In this document: one piece after another, positions 47,387 through 59,431 of the stretch
How positions within the stretch are numbered: the first letter of the stretch is position 1
Layout: the number at the start of each line of letters is the position of its first letter
From: Paramacrobiotus metropolitanus
Taxonomy: Eukaryota > Tardigrada > Eutardigrada > Parachela > Macrobiotidae
DNA length: 64,000 nucleotides
Assembly (NCBI RefSeq): GCF_019649055.1
Contig: NW_026570237.1
Coordinates: 1 to 64,000, forward strand
Direction of reading: 5' to 3'
The notes under the pieces: model-generated
What the model saw: the letters and a program-made list of their open reading frames with translations, nothing else
Databases searched by the model: none
What the model was told of the DNA's origin: nothing
Program-made: the position numbers and the translations under genes

Positions 47387-48009
47387 TCTGTATGTACAGT
47401 AATCAACTCACATCCTACGCTACCTTTGGTCCAGCGTTAAATTATTAGCTTGACTTACTGTTGCCGTTGAAATACGAAAGAAAATCCGAGGGACGGAACA
47501 ATAGTTCACCATGTGCCTGCCAGTTTGCCTTCTTAAAGCCATGAAATTCTATGAATTTGCAACTAACATTCCTGCGATGGGCATTAACGTCCGACTGAAA
47601 GCCGCTGCCGTTTGGCTCTTTTCTGGACAGCGGTATATTTGTCTGAAGTGTCACCATCAGCGACACGTTAAATGCGCCAGCGTTTGCCCATGACGAAGGA
47701 CAGTATTTAAATTTGCAGATAAGTGTATGGTACGGGTACGAAAAGGCAAGCCACGTTTATAAATTAACAAGATTATATTTACGTATGTTCATATAATATG
47801 GACTGGAGGCCAAATAAGCGAGTCCTTGGGATGAAATATCTCCACAGGGTTTTGTGGGACGGTTGGCCTCTTCCCGAGACGTCTGAAGCGGCAATGCCTT
47901 CGGTTGCAACATCCTCCTCTTCGTGCAACGGTGGACTGTAGCGCTCGAGCCCAAAACCTCTGGATTTATTCACAACGGCCGCGTTGGTTATATACGGACC
48001 GATCGGACC

Positions 48010-48154
48010 CGTTACTCACAATATTTGAGATCAACAATACCATCAGGTTCTCTTCTTCACTCACAGTATCCATCGGCAACATGCTCCCATAACTGGAAGT
48101 CGTAGAGGCAGTACTCGCTCTCCTTTGCCGTTTGACACGTTTCGTAGCCTCCAT
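48010..48154 (-). CDS. Possible first exon, basic N-terminus
   Basis: The ATG at 48,154 opens a basic, Ser/Thr-rich start (MEATKRVKRQRRAST) with a possible donor ATT|GTGAGTAA at about 48,012. An open stretch at 47,954-47,757 could be the next exon. Weak: no family and no confirmed splice pairing. Confidence 0.25.
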
Positions 48155-49691
48155 TTTCGAATAAAGTACTGGCCATACCTCTTAGTTTTAAATGGTTTAC
48201 GAATGGGAGTTTTCCCTGTGTAAAGTGACGTATTTAAAGTTTTAGCTTTCTTTTGGCTAATCTTGTGATCTGATATAAGGGATGATATCACGATAATGCG
48301 GACTTTGATTGTTTTGTAAATAAATTGGAAAGCTCATTAAAAATTGCCTTCAAGGTTAAGTGAAAACGCAGCGCGCGCGTTCAAGCACAAACAAATCATC
48401 TGATGCGTTTTGCTGTATTTACGTTCCGTTCAATTGCGGCAAGTTCTATCTGCACGTACTATGCAGCCCGAATCTTTAGAATCACCGCCGTGTCGATGCG
48501 TTTTTGCTTCGCACAGCGGTTCTAAAAACCAAATATATACCAATAAATTTTATTTTATTAAACCCATTTTATTTCATTAAACGCACCGTTTCAGCAAACT
48601 TACCTGGGACCAAACTCGCACCTGCGTCTCGGTCAGCCGTAGCTCACAAGAAAGCTGAACGCGTTATTCGACAGTAAGATACTGCTTTCTTCAGAAAAGG
48701 GCGTCCACTTCTGGCACGGTTTGGGTTCCAGCGGAAGGGCTTCTCGAGACTGGGTGATGTGGTGTCAATAACACCGCCTAGTTTGTAATATCATTTTCAT
48801 GCCGACCTTCGATTGGGGACTCACCGAAAACCTTTACGGACGGATATAAAGAAGTCACGTTGTAGGTATTGTGACGTTGTAGACTCATTCCGCATTACAT
48901 GTTAGTTATTTCCGGAAACTTCCTCGATCAAACCGGTATGTTTTTTTACGTGTAACGATGCTAAAGTGTCAGCGTCGCAAATGTGTTACTTCATCAAAGG
49001 ACGAGGCATCGGGTGTACTCAAATGCCCATGAGCGAGTTCTACCAACAGGAACCAGTTTATGCGTCGCCAGTTTGATATGCTGTAATCCTAATGTTGTGT
49101 ATCTTGTTTCAACATCGGATAACTTACTTGAAATAAACTCTACCGCCTTCTCCTTCTACCTTGATTGGGAAAAGGACGGCTCCTAACCCGACATTACTCG
49201 CGTCGCAATGCAGTTTCGTTATCCGGGATTGCCAGTAACACGTTCCTGGAAATTGTATCTGTTTTACATTTTTTAGCGTAGGCTACATTTTTAAATCGAT
49301 TGCGATACCATCCCGATTTAGATGGCACCTCGCCCTCATTCCGGTTTTCGCGGTGTGGCTGAGCATCCCAACCGTTGAATATTGCTTGCGCCGTCATTAA
49401 AGACATGACTACCGCAAAACTTCTTTAAGAGTTGCTTATAGTAAAAATTTTCAGTACAAAAGTTGAAAAGCCTAAAAGTAGTGCTGTTTATAAGACAACC
49501 AGTAGGCGTAGTGCCCGCACCGTACTGCACGAGTAATGCAAGATTAGTTTGAACAGTATTCGTATAAAGTGATCCTGCAACGCACTTCATTTTGCCAGTA
49601 TAAACAAAACGGTCACGTGTATTGCAAGCGTCCCAGCTAACAACACGCATTCGTCCCGAGAGGCGAGAAGCCAGGAAGCGAAAATTTCGAT
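48155..49691. other. Intergenic, no feature seen
   Basis: Short frames only. I see no repeat before the duplicated segment starts at 49,692. Confidence 0.4.
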
Positions 49692-50934
49692 GCGCGTCTC
49701 AGGTCTTAGCAATGTGGAAGTGGATCTGTTTGATTATCATCAAGAGAATGAGATTTGTCGACACTTAGTGGACACTGAGATTTATACGACCCCTGAGACT
49801 ACGGCAGCGAAGAAAATAATAACGAAAACGGAAATCAAAGTATTCCGATGAGGTAGATAAAAAACCATGCAAATCGTCGGCGCGTTTGTACTCGAACCCA
49901 CAACTCTGAGATTCCGCTCGATCAGCGTATCTGCACCAAAGGGTATAATCCGCCGATTCAAAAACAACTCGTTCTTTCCAGTGGTTTTGGCCAGGCCAGT
50001 TTACAGGAATCTGTAAAGTACCGTAAAGTACCGTAAATCGTAATCGTAAATTTTTTTGTAAAGTACCGTAAATCGTAATGGTAACTAAAAACTAATGTTT
50101 TTTTTAAATCGGTTATTCACTATTGTGACCCTGAAATGCAAACATTCGGTTACCTTTTCCGTTTCTGCGCCCTATTGACCCTTCGGCTCCGGAGTTTTTA
50201 GGCTTTCCGCTCACTAGTAACTAGATAACAGTACTCAGAAGTGAACATTTATTTATGACTGCTTTGCCAGTCTTGTGCTTTTATTACACTTCTTAAAAAG
50301 ATTTCCCAACTTATTTCAAATATCCATGTATCAGCTAACTGCCGTGTGTCAGACTAACAGCCAGCTGCCATGTGGCAGCTGTTATCAGGTATACCTTAAT
50401 TGTGTTCGGTGTACTTCTGCTTTTCCTTCCGGTGCGGCCGACGGAGCGATTATACCGGACTGATTTTGCTGGGTTAGCGCAATCGGCGCTTAGTCACAAA
50501 TTGAAGTTTCATCGACGGATCGATCAGTATTTTCAGAAATATCTTTCCCATTCTCTGTAACTTGTGATTCATGACCCACAGGATTCCGGTGTCTTCAAGT
50601 TTTCTTTAAGCATTTTGCCCTCCCTGATAACCATTTCTGCAGTGTTACCAACCATATGCTTGCACCATATGTGATTCTGCCCTGAAAGGGCATATCACTC
50701 AATCGCTTAAAGCAAAATTCTGAGCAACTATTTCCATAACTGGAATAGCAGAGTGTGCTGGCGTTGCACTGTAACGGCCTAATATATCAAACGCCAACGG
50801 TCCTGCAGATTACATCGCCTGCCCCAGCTTTCGCGTGTGCCGTAAAATTTTTGGAAATGTGCTGACAGCAAGGCAAATTAGTGGCCGTTTGGTAACCAGT
50901 TAATCGCGGTTAATATTGCTACTTGTTATGTTAT
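49692..50934 (+). repeat. 1.2-kb duplicated segment, copy A
   Basis: A direct copy of 58,245-59,431, starting at GCGCGTCTC and ending at ACTTGTTATGTTAT, very similar by eye. Copy A has about 80 extra bases (about 49,903-49,984) and lacks about 20 bases near 49,765. It contains GTAAAGTACCGTAAATCG repeats near 50,015-50,080. The reading frame that is open in copy B is broken here. No terminal repeats or target duplication found. Confidence 0.9.
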
Positions 50935-53900
50935 GTTTTTGTCCGTTATGACAGCCGGAATAACGGTTTTTGCTGTTATTGCACTGCAGCAGCCTTTGTT
51001 TTAAAAAGCCGCCGGTTCTGCCCTATATCACTGGGATGCGTTGCCCCATCGGGTATAGCCTGCGCCCGGCTTCCGTTCCACTGGAACTTCGCCGTATACG
51101 TACTAATAAAATGCATGGCCCATTACACAATGCATTTTGAAATTGATCTGGCCAGGAGCTTTGCTCAACGGCACCGATGGGTGTGTACCGTCCATACACA
51201 ACATTATCAGCAGCGGCGCTTTGTCGCTTGCACGCAGCTGCACCTAGGCCAAGTTTCAGTAAAACTCTGACCGAATCTCTTTGATCAACGCCTCTGGTCG
51301 AGATACAATAATGCGCTGACTAACTGCAGAAAGCGAGGGAATGAGTTTGAAACAGACATGCAACCCATACTCTTACACAGGCAGCAGTGAGCTTGAGCGC
51401 CTAGCGGATCCAACTTACGCCCGGCCCTCGTTTCACCAGAACGGCGCCGAATACTTAAATATACATTCGGCAGCTGCATACTGCATTATACCTTCATGCC
51501 GGTTTGGCTCGTTTGACTGCAAGCACAACCACACCTGCGGCGGCTGCCATTACTCAGCCGGACGCGCACCGCCCCAGCGAGCACTACCTACGCCCGGCTT
51601 TCGTTCCACTGGAACGGCGCTTTATACGTGTATGCCCTCCAGGCCCTCTGTGACTGCACGGCAGCAGAAAGCTGTCTGTCTCTATTTCTTTTTTCTGGCG
51701 CAGCAGGAGGCCAGCACGCTGGCTTCATTTCATTTCAGCGAGTCTGTCTCTCTTTTGTTCTCTATTCGCACAAACGTAGACCGAATGCACTTCCTCGTTC
51801 ACACGGAAGCGCATCTCGCGCCCGCCCCGCAATTAATCTTTCATTTGCAAAGGCATATGGGAACCCTTGCCACCCTAACCGTCTTCTGTTCAACATCATC
51901 TGCCTTCGCCTGTCTTGTGCTTTAATATATGGTGCAGACAATCCTTGATTGTGAGCATTTTCGTATACATGACAGCATGGAATACCTGTGCAGTAAAGTA
52001 TCATTTTCAGATCTTCTGAGAGAAATTCCTTTTCCACTTGTTCTCTACATTTATCATCGCAATGATTTTCAGTATTCTCAGCATCAAAAATTATTACGGT
52101 GGCGTCATGTTTTATGTCATAGGAAAAGGACAAAATTTTAAATGCATCTAATCACACAGGGCTCTGATTATGGTTAACCACCTATCTACTTCGTTTGTCC
52201 GAAGCGTAAGCTTCCTCTTGTTAAATTCTAATACATAATAAATTACAGCATACCTTTGTTTACTTCTTCTTAAAAGCGCCCCAATAATTTCAGGCAGTTG
52301 ACATAACCGTTGCCAAGTTGTCGAAGGGCTGGCCTGCTCGCGCTTGTATATACAGATAGTGCGTACCAGAAACACAGGGCATGAACGCAACGATTAAGAA
52401 ATTTCTAACAGATTACGTTGCTGCACTATGACAGAATACCCCGTTGTGCTAAACACGTGTGTGCAGTATTTCCATCAATATGCACGAATAAGTCATAAAA
52501 TGGGGTGAATTTCGCATTTTATAAGGTTATTATCTGTTGTGAAGTAGCGCGGCCCACCCCCTTTATGGTTAGTATATACGAAATACATGACTGCATATAG
52601 CCTATACCCGGCTTACGCAGATAGGAATACACAGCAGCATGGCTTGGCGCGTGTCGCTATGCACCTCTGTTCGGGCAGAAATGTCAGAGAGTTGATGGTT
52701 ACTGCCAGCATTCATGTGCGCTTGCACCAGCTAAGGCTGTAGTCAAGGCATGTCCACTCAAAATTAGCGCTCATTATTGTAAACAGAAGCGGAGATGACT
52801 GTTACGGTGCTGCCAGAGTGCGGATGTTTCCCACCCCATATCAGAGCCAATACTGAAGAAAACCGGTGCGAATGTTTGCTACCATGACCAGAAATAAAGC
52901 TAGAGAAAAGCATTTATGTTACAACAATGCAGCTGGGTTGAATCACGGCCACTTTACGCCCTTTGGCCGCAGATAAAGGTAATTGCTTTATTATTGCCGC
53001 ATTTGCGCAGATTAAGTTGCTCACGTCCATCAGGGATAACGTTCAAAGCTGCCACATTTGTTACGGTCATATTGCAAATGTTCAAATGCGCATTCGTACG
53101 CCTACCAACGCTAAATGCGTCCTAGGCTGGTTGCGGAAAAGATAATTCTTGTCGGAAAAGATTCCGAAACTGGAGCTGTAATGCACGGTGGTGTAGTTTA
53201 AAATAATGGTTTTGTTGTCACTGAAATGCAGTTCTGTAGCAAAACCAGATTCCCCCCACCCAGCCCAGCACTTAGCTACAGGGTTACAGAAGAAGATAAT
53301 GGATCTAATATGTAAAAAATGCAGGTGTTAACGGGTGAAAAGCGACCTGGGCTGTAGATGGGCTTTTATTTTTACCACCGGGCATTGTTTTTAATGGAAT
53401 TGCTGCCTTCCGACGCAGACAGTGTAAATGTATAAGAAATGTAAAAATTAGTTTTGACTAAGCTCCCAGTCACTCTCATACCAGTAAAAGCGAGGTATCC
53501 GCTATGTTGACTTCTTGTATACGGTGTTTAAAAACGATTGCATCTTGATTTTGATATTTCAGCTTGCTCGTAAACGCCGGTGTCTGTTTTATAAATCCAG
53601 GTTAGTTTACTACTGTCCAAATGCAGTTCTTTTGATCATATTCTTCTTCATCAAGTGTCCACAAACGGTTGAACGAAGGAATGACTCACAATACCCTGAA
53701 GTGCGAATTAGCTTTATGTGTGTCAAATCAAACTGTCATTTCTCTCTCACCTGCTGCCATATGCTGTCATTATGATAGCTTGACTGACCGTGTGGTTTGT
53801 GTGGTTGGTTGAACTAAAAGAAGGGTTTGTTGGTTTGATGCAAGGTGTGGTTTTTTGAAACAACTGGGTAACGTTATCTGACAATGCTACAATTATTTCG

Positions 53901-54540
53901 TCAGAATATGTTTTAAAATATATTTCGACTTAGACGGGTTTTAAGGTTCAAGAAAAGGCCATTAGACGTCGGCATAATGAGCACCCGGTAACTTTTGTTT
54001 CCTTTAAGGCACAGTTTATTACCTAAAGGTATGAGAATTCGCTTATGTCATCACGTTATTCAGGAAAAAAACCCTGCTTTTAGCCTAAAGTGCCAAGTAT
54101 TTGCGTGGACTAAGGTGCCTGCCAACGGTTAAATTCAACTAGATAATATAACGTCTGTGAGTCAATAAAAGCGCTTGTTAATATGATTAGTGTCTGAACA
54201 TAATAACATGAATTTGGCAACTACTTTTAAATTTTTACATTGTTCTTTGCTGTTCGTCGAGTTGCACTATGCAGAATAGCTTGAGTTTTTAGTTTCAAGC
54301 AAAATCATTACGAAATGCAGAGAATGTTTATATTGCAGCCACCTACTTTTTCAAAGTTCTTAGTAAAACTGTTATGTGATGCTGATAAAAAATATTTGCC
54401 CGAAATACCGATAATTTGTCAGGTTTGCAGCCCGCATTCAATACTTGCAAGGAATTCATTTTGAAATCCCGAAACAAGTATACTACTTTCCATGTAATTT
54501 TTTTTGCGCGCCCTAGATAGATTTTCTTTGAACTATCCAC
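50935..54540. other. Intergenic with a dispersed short motif
   Basis: No gene I can support. ACGCCCGGCTTTCGTTCCAC-like motifs followed by TGGAACGGCGC and TATACG occur near 51,060, 51,415 and 51,590, with a weaker one near 52,605. They look like diverged copies of one small repeat. A 194-codon plus-strand frame at 51,341-51,925 overlaps them and has no recognisable content. Confidence 0.4.
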
Positions 54541-54739
54541 ACAGTAACGAATCAACTAAGTTGTTAGATTTTGCTTCGCAAAATTTTAGTCAGTCATTCA
54601 AGGCGGGGGCCGCGATCTGTACATTCGAAATTATCTACTCCATATCCAGAAGCGGATGCACTATTTTGAACCGAATCTCTTCCATCTTTCAGCACTCGGT
54701 TTCGCGCTCCAGATCAATGTTGCGTGTATTTGCCGCATC

Positions 54740-55752
54740 GAGAATAATGCAGTTGGCAGAAGCGGCGTTTTTCCTGCCCACATTTAATCCGCCTGGCCTC
54801 CAAATGGCTGAGCAGTGTTTTCACGGTGATGTTAGCTTCGGTAGGATTTATCCGTTTGGCCCTGGCAATGGCTTTCCGTATCTCCTCCACAATAAATCCG
54901 TATTCCTAAACTCATGACACCACAAAAGCCCGAATACCTTCGTCGAAAAAGTTTTCATCATAAACCGACACAAACGGAGTTGCTTCTGCTCCGCCACCTG
55001 CTATTACTGCACTTCTCGTTCACATCACCACCAGGTTTCTCATGTCGGGGACGGAGAGTGAGACAGGAAAGCTCCTTATAACGGTCACGCACAATTTCGA
55101 TAAGGCAAGTAGTGATATACAAGCAGTTGGGGGCATCCTGTGTGTGAACGTGCCATGGCACATCGTCCGGTGTCTACTGACTGACATGCAGACCGCAATA
55201 AACACATTCCACCCCGTCCCCTTTACCCGTATAGACAAATCCCGACCGGGCCAAATCCAGAGGTGTTTGCAGCAGCGGGGAAGGCCAATTTTTAAAAGAT
55301 CTCAGCCTCTCATAAAGTTGCGAATTTGCAAAATCAAGAGGGCTGGCCACTGTCAGTATTTGGCTTGCTTTGTCGTTGGGATCGGGCTTTTCCTTTTCCT
55401 TGAAACGTTTTGGTATCTCAGCGCACCAGGGTGTGCACCGAAGATGATAATCAAGAGGATCTTCTTTGCCAGCCAGTGTTACATCTATCCGCTTGCAGAA
55501 CAAACAAAAATACGCCTCGCTAATATTCACGGGCCGAAATCCCAGCTTTCCGAGTTGCTTTATCTAATGGGGCGGAAAATTGTCTGAGCAAATTAAACGA
55601 TACAGTCCATCATTACTTTCCGTATCGACACCGGCTTCGAAGCTCGTATAACTGTGTGGCAGCAGACATTTTGCGTTCACGAAATTAGTGATTTTCTGGC
55701 TTGCCAGCCGACTACTGCAATGTCCTTTTATACAGCGCATAGACACACACAC
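54740..55752 (-). pseudogene. BIR-domain (inhibitor-of-apoptosis-like) gene with stops
   Basis: Read on the minus strand from an ATG at 55,752, one frame shows two BIR zinc domains. The first has CLFC...HLRCTPWC near 55,500-55,440. The second has RLRSFKNWPSPL, LARSGFVYTGKGD and CVYC, then H-x6-C (HTQDAPNC) near 55,150. Both have the C-C-H-C ligand set. BIR domains bind caspases or IAP-binding motifs; IAPs inhibit apoptosis. Two TAG codons interrupt the frame, at 55,564-55,566 and 55,174-55,176. The second replaces the near-invariant Trp after the C-x2-C pair. Downstream (54,900-54,740) a segment EYGFIVEEIRKAIARAK, in another frame and after TGA/TAG, might be a UBA-like helix bundle. No RING seen. 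Most likely a pseudogene. Confidence 0.7.
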
Positions 55753-58188
55753 ACACTGCTGCTGGTTTTATTCTGACCTACAATATACTAGGCGGGAAAA
55801 AGAGGTTCAGTAGGCAGCAGTCAAAGTTTGCTGACTGACCGCCTCCTCTTTTTCTCGCGTGAGCATTCACTGACGATGATATCATCGCCATCTGCTACCA
55901 TTCTATGAGTCATGGCACTGGCACATAAAAGCTAAAGCCAGCCAGAGTTTAAATCTGTTTGTTGGCAGAATCAGTTGGCAGTTTATCCTCTTCTCCACCA
56001 CGGCTCGGAGTTTATCCAACAACGTGGAAATTTTCACGAAGAAAAATGCCGTCGACACGGAATATGCTCGACTTGTTAAGAACAGCCCTTTTATTTTGAT
56101 TGTAAGTACCAGCTAGGTATATATAAGCGTACTGTATGCACATTAATTTACTTGCTAGATTCAGCCAGACGTGCTTTGTTCTTGCTCCTGCTATTACGTA
56201 GCATTGTATTCCCCTTTATTTGTACAATAAAGCTCATTCGTTATCTCCTCGCCATTGTCTGTTGCTGAGTCATTTATTTGTAATTATTACAAACTCAGAG
56301 TGATCTGAAGCAGTATAAGTTTTACCGCAACTAGTATTTGCTCCACCCTTCTACATATAATGTATACTGAAATGACTGTGCTGTACCCAATAAAAAACCT
56401 AACCAGGAAAAATCTTGTTACATTTTAACGGCTTATCAAGTCGACATGCTGGATCAGACTGAAAGAAAGCAAGTAACGTAAGATTCTACGCCAAAATAAT
56501 TCATGTGTACAGTGCGCTGACCTAGTATATAGTAACTGAGCCTGATGGCAGAGACACCAGGACAAAGATCCACTGAAATCAGCAAGATAAAGAGTTCAAC
56601 AAACGACTATCTTAAGTTTCAGAGAAACGGCTGTCATTGAGCGCGGATGCGGTCTACGAGTCCTGGCTTTGTTCCACATCCTAGACTATGACGCAAAGCA
56701 AAGGCTTGAAATAAGGAGAAAAATAATACACACAAAATGTGTGCTTACGTGATTACTTGATTTCTAGCTAGCAAAATTTGCGATAGCGGCATAGTTCATA
56801 TGAGACGCGATGCGTCGTTAGGAAAGGTTGCGCAGCGCACAAAAACGTGTTTGGCGTAAAATATTTGCCTCTCTTAGGCAGAAATTTGAGGGTGTGCTAA
56901 AAACAGAACGTTCATAAAACTGAACTTGCATGGCGTTTCGCTGAATCCCATGAGTCTTTGTTGCTTTGCTCTTGCCCACCTTTTTTGTTGTCGACTCAAA
57001 GACACAGAAGTTGAGGTCTGCTTATGCAATAAACTAGTGAACGAAGATAGACTGTACTGGTTATTATGTAGAGTGCGAAAACATATGGATGACAAAATTC
57101 CGCATTTGACGGACACGGAACTTATTTACGGTTTCGTTCCGGAAACCAAGGAACGATACCTGGTGCATTGATCTCCACGATTCCACGACACAAGAGAATC
57201 AGAAGCTACGACGCGTCTACAAGGGGCATATGGAAAAGAAAATTTAATAGACTACCGGAAAGCGAACGCCAGCAGGCTTGACGACGACAGTTCACGCCCA
57301 ACCGATGCAGATAAGGCTGTCCAGTATAACGAGACCATCTGTTCGTTCAAGGTATCCATTCCATCACTTCTAGTTTGGCTTATCTCAGGATTCGCAAGAG
57401 TTTGTTTTAACGAAATCATCGACCCGGGCATCGTCAGTTCCGGGAGCTTCTGTTCCCCGTATTCGTATTCCCTAAGTACAGAGTACGGGGGCGCGGTGAT
57501 GTATCGTTCGCCGACTTACCGCTCGCAGAGATAACGGAATCTTTGTAACTCGATGCGCATCGGTAAATCCAATTGATGGTCCGGAAATGGCAGTTTTAAT
57601 TGGTACCATCCATATGCAGAACTGTTTTGGGAAATGCATAGCTTTGTCGCGGCTTCCCCCGACGCCCTAAAGAAGCTCAAACCTGGTATTTGCCCACAAC
57701 CCTGCGCCGTTATGCCGGGCATCTGCATAGCCGCCGCAGAGCGCTTAAGTGGAGAAACTGCTGACGGCCAATTATTTTCTTTGGTATCAACATTTTCCGC
57801 GAAAGGTGATCCCAGATTTCCAATGATATCTTGTACATTGTCCTAGAGTGGAATACCAAGCGAAAATATAACTACAACCTAACATAATTCGTGGTTGTGT
57901 AAGGCATCTAAAAAGACTCTTATCGTGTTGTACGAAATCTGTACCCCCTTCGGCGATTTTTTTTGCGCATTGCTAACGGCTTTCTGTTTGTACGGCCCTT
58001 GTACTTCAACCTAGACGCCCCCATCTGTGGGGCAAACTGACTTCAGCAGTGCGGAATATTTTGGAGTTTTAAATCGAAGCGAAGTGGGTGATTTATTATC
58101 TTACATTTTTGTTCGCTAAGACATAACCAAATACTTTCAGCTGTGACGTAGTGTATCTGCGCTTGAACTTCTTGTATCTTTATGGCTA
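55753..58188. other. Intergenic, short frames only
   Basis: Contains a CA microsatellite at about 55,742-55,756. A plus-strand frame at 56,926-57,171 and a minus-strand frame at 57,728-57,516 have mixed composition and no recognisable content. Neither is supported as a gene. Confidence 0.4.
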
Positions 58189-58200
58189 TTGCCTAATAAA

Positions 58201-58422
58201 ATGTTGATACCAATTAACACAACAGCAACGCTTCGTTGGCAGACGCGCGTCTCGGGTCTTAGCAATGTGGAAGTGGATCTGTTTGATTACCATCAAGAGA
58301 ATGAGATTTGTCAACACTCAGTGGTGTCGACTACGGAGACTGAGATTTATACGACCCCTGAGACTACGGCAAGCAAAGAAAATAATAACGAAAACCGAAG
58401 TCCAAGTATTCCGATGAGTTAG
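58201..58422 (+). CDS. Small ORF entering duplicated segment B
   Basis: The ATG at 58,201 encodes 73 residues ending in TAG. Residues from about 16 on lie inside the duplicated 1.2-kb segment (VSGLSNVEVDLFDYHQENE), and the tail is Thr/Ser/Asn/Glu-rich. The equivalent in copy A keeps the first part, then loses about 20 bases and shifts frame. It could be the 3' end of a gene caught in the repeat, or chance. No family recognised. Confidence 0.3.
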   Translation: MLIPINTTATLRWQTRVSGLSNVEVDLFDYHQENEICQHSVVSTTETEIYTTPETTASKENNNENRSPSIPMS

Positions 58423-59431
58423 ATAAAACAAAATGCAAATGGTCGGCGCGTTTGTACTCGATTTTGGCCAGGCCAGTTTACAGGAATCTGTAAAGTACCG
58501 TAAAGTACCGTAAATCGTAATCGTAAATTTTTTTGTAAAGTACCGTAAATCGTAATCGTAACTAAAAAGTTTTTAGTAAAAACTAATGTTTTTTTTAAAT
58601 CGGTTATTCACTATTGTGACCCTGAAATGCAAACATTCGGTTACCTTTTCCGTTTCGCTGCGCCCTATTGACCCTTCGGCTCCGGAGTTTTTTAGGCTTT
58701 CCGCTCACTAGTAACTAGATAACAGTACTCAGAAGTGAACATTTATTTATGACTGCTTTGCCAGTCTTGTGCTTTATTACACTTCTTAAAAAGATTTCCC
58801 AACTTATTTCAAATATCCATGTATCAGCTAACTGCCGTGTGTCAGCTAACAGCCAGCTGCCATGTGGCAGCTGTTATGCAGGTATACCTTAATTGTGTTC
58901 CGGTGTACTTCTGCTTTTCCTTCCGGTGCGGCCGACGGAGCGATTATACCGGACTGATTTTGCTGGGTTAGCGCAATCGGCGCTTAGTCACAAATTGAAG
59001 TTTCATCGACGGATCGATCAGTATTTTCAGAAATATCTTTCCCATTCTCTGTAACTTGTGATTCATGACCCACAGGATTCCGGTGTCTTCAAGTTTTCTT
59101 TAAGCATTTTGCCCTCCCCTGATAACCATTTCTGCAGTGTTACCAACCATATGCTTGCACCATATGTGATTCTGCCCTGCGAAAGGGCATATCACTCAAT
59201 CGCTTAAAGCAAAATTCTGAGCAACTATTTCCATAACTGGAATAGCAGAGTGTGCTGGCGTTGCACTGTAACGGCCTAATATATCAAACGCCAACGGTCC
59301 TGCAGATTACATCGCCTGCCCCAGCTTTCGCGTGTGCCGTAAAATTTTTGGAAATGTGCTGACAGCAAGGCAAATTAGTGGCCGTTTGGTAACCAGTTAA
59401 CCGCGGTTAATATTGCTACTTGTTATGTTAT
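58245..59431 (+). repeat. 1.2-kb duplicated segment, copy B
   Basis: The direct partner of 49,692-50,934, 8.55 kb away in the same orientation. The two agree through GTAAAGTACC repeats, a palindromic CAGCTGCCATGTGGCAGCTG block near 58,855 and down to ACTTGTTATGTTAT. After that their sequences diverge completely. Small indels at homopolymers separate them. Confidence 0.9.

Noticed and set aside
51341-51925. 194-codon plus-strand frame as a gene
   Set aside because: It overlaps diverged repeats of a short motif, has no recognisable content and shows no splice or 3' end signals.
54504-55587. Plus-strand frames of 137 and 181 codons
   Set aside because: Antisense to the BIR-domain sequence, which has clear zinc-ligand motifs.
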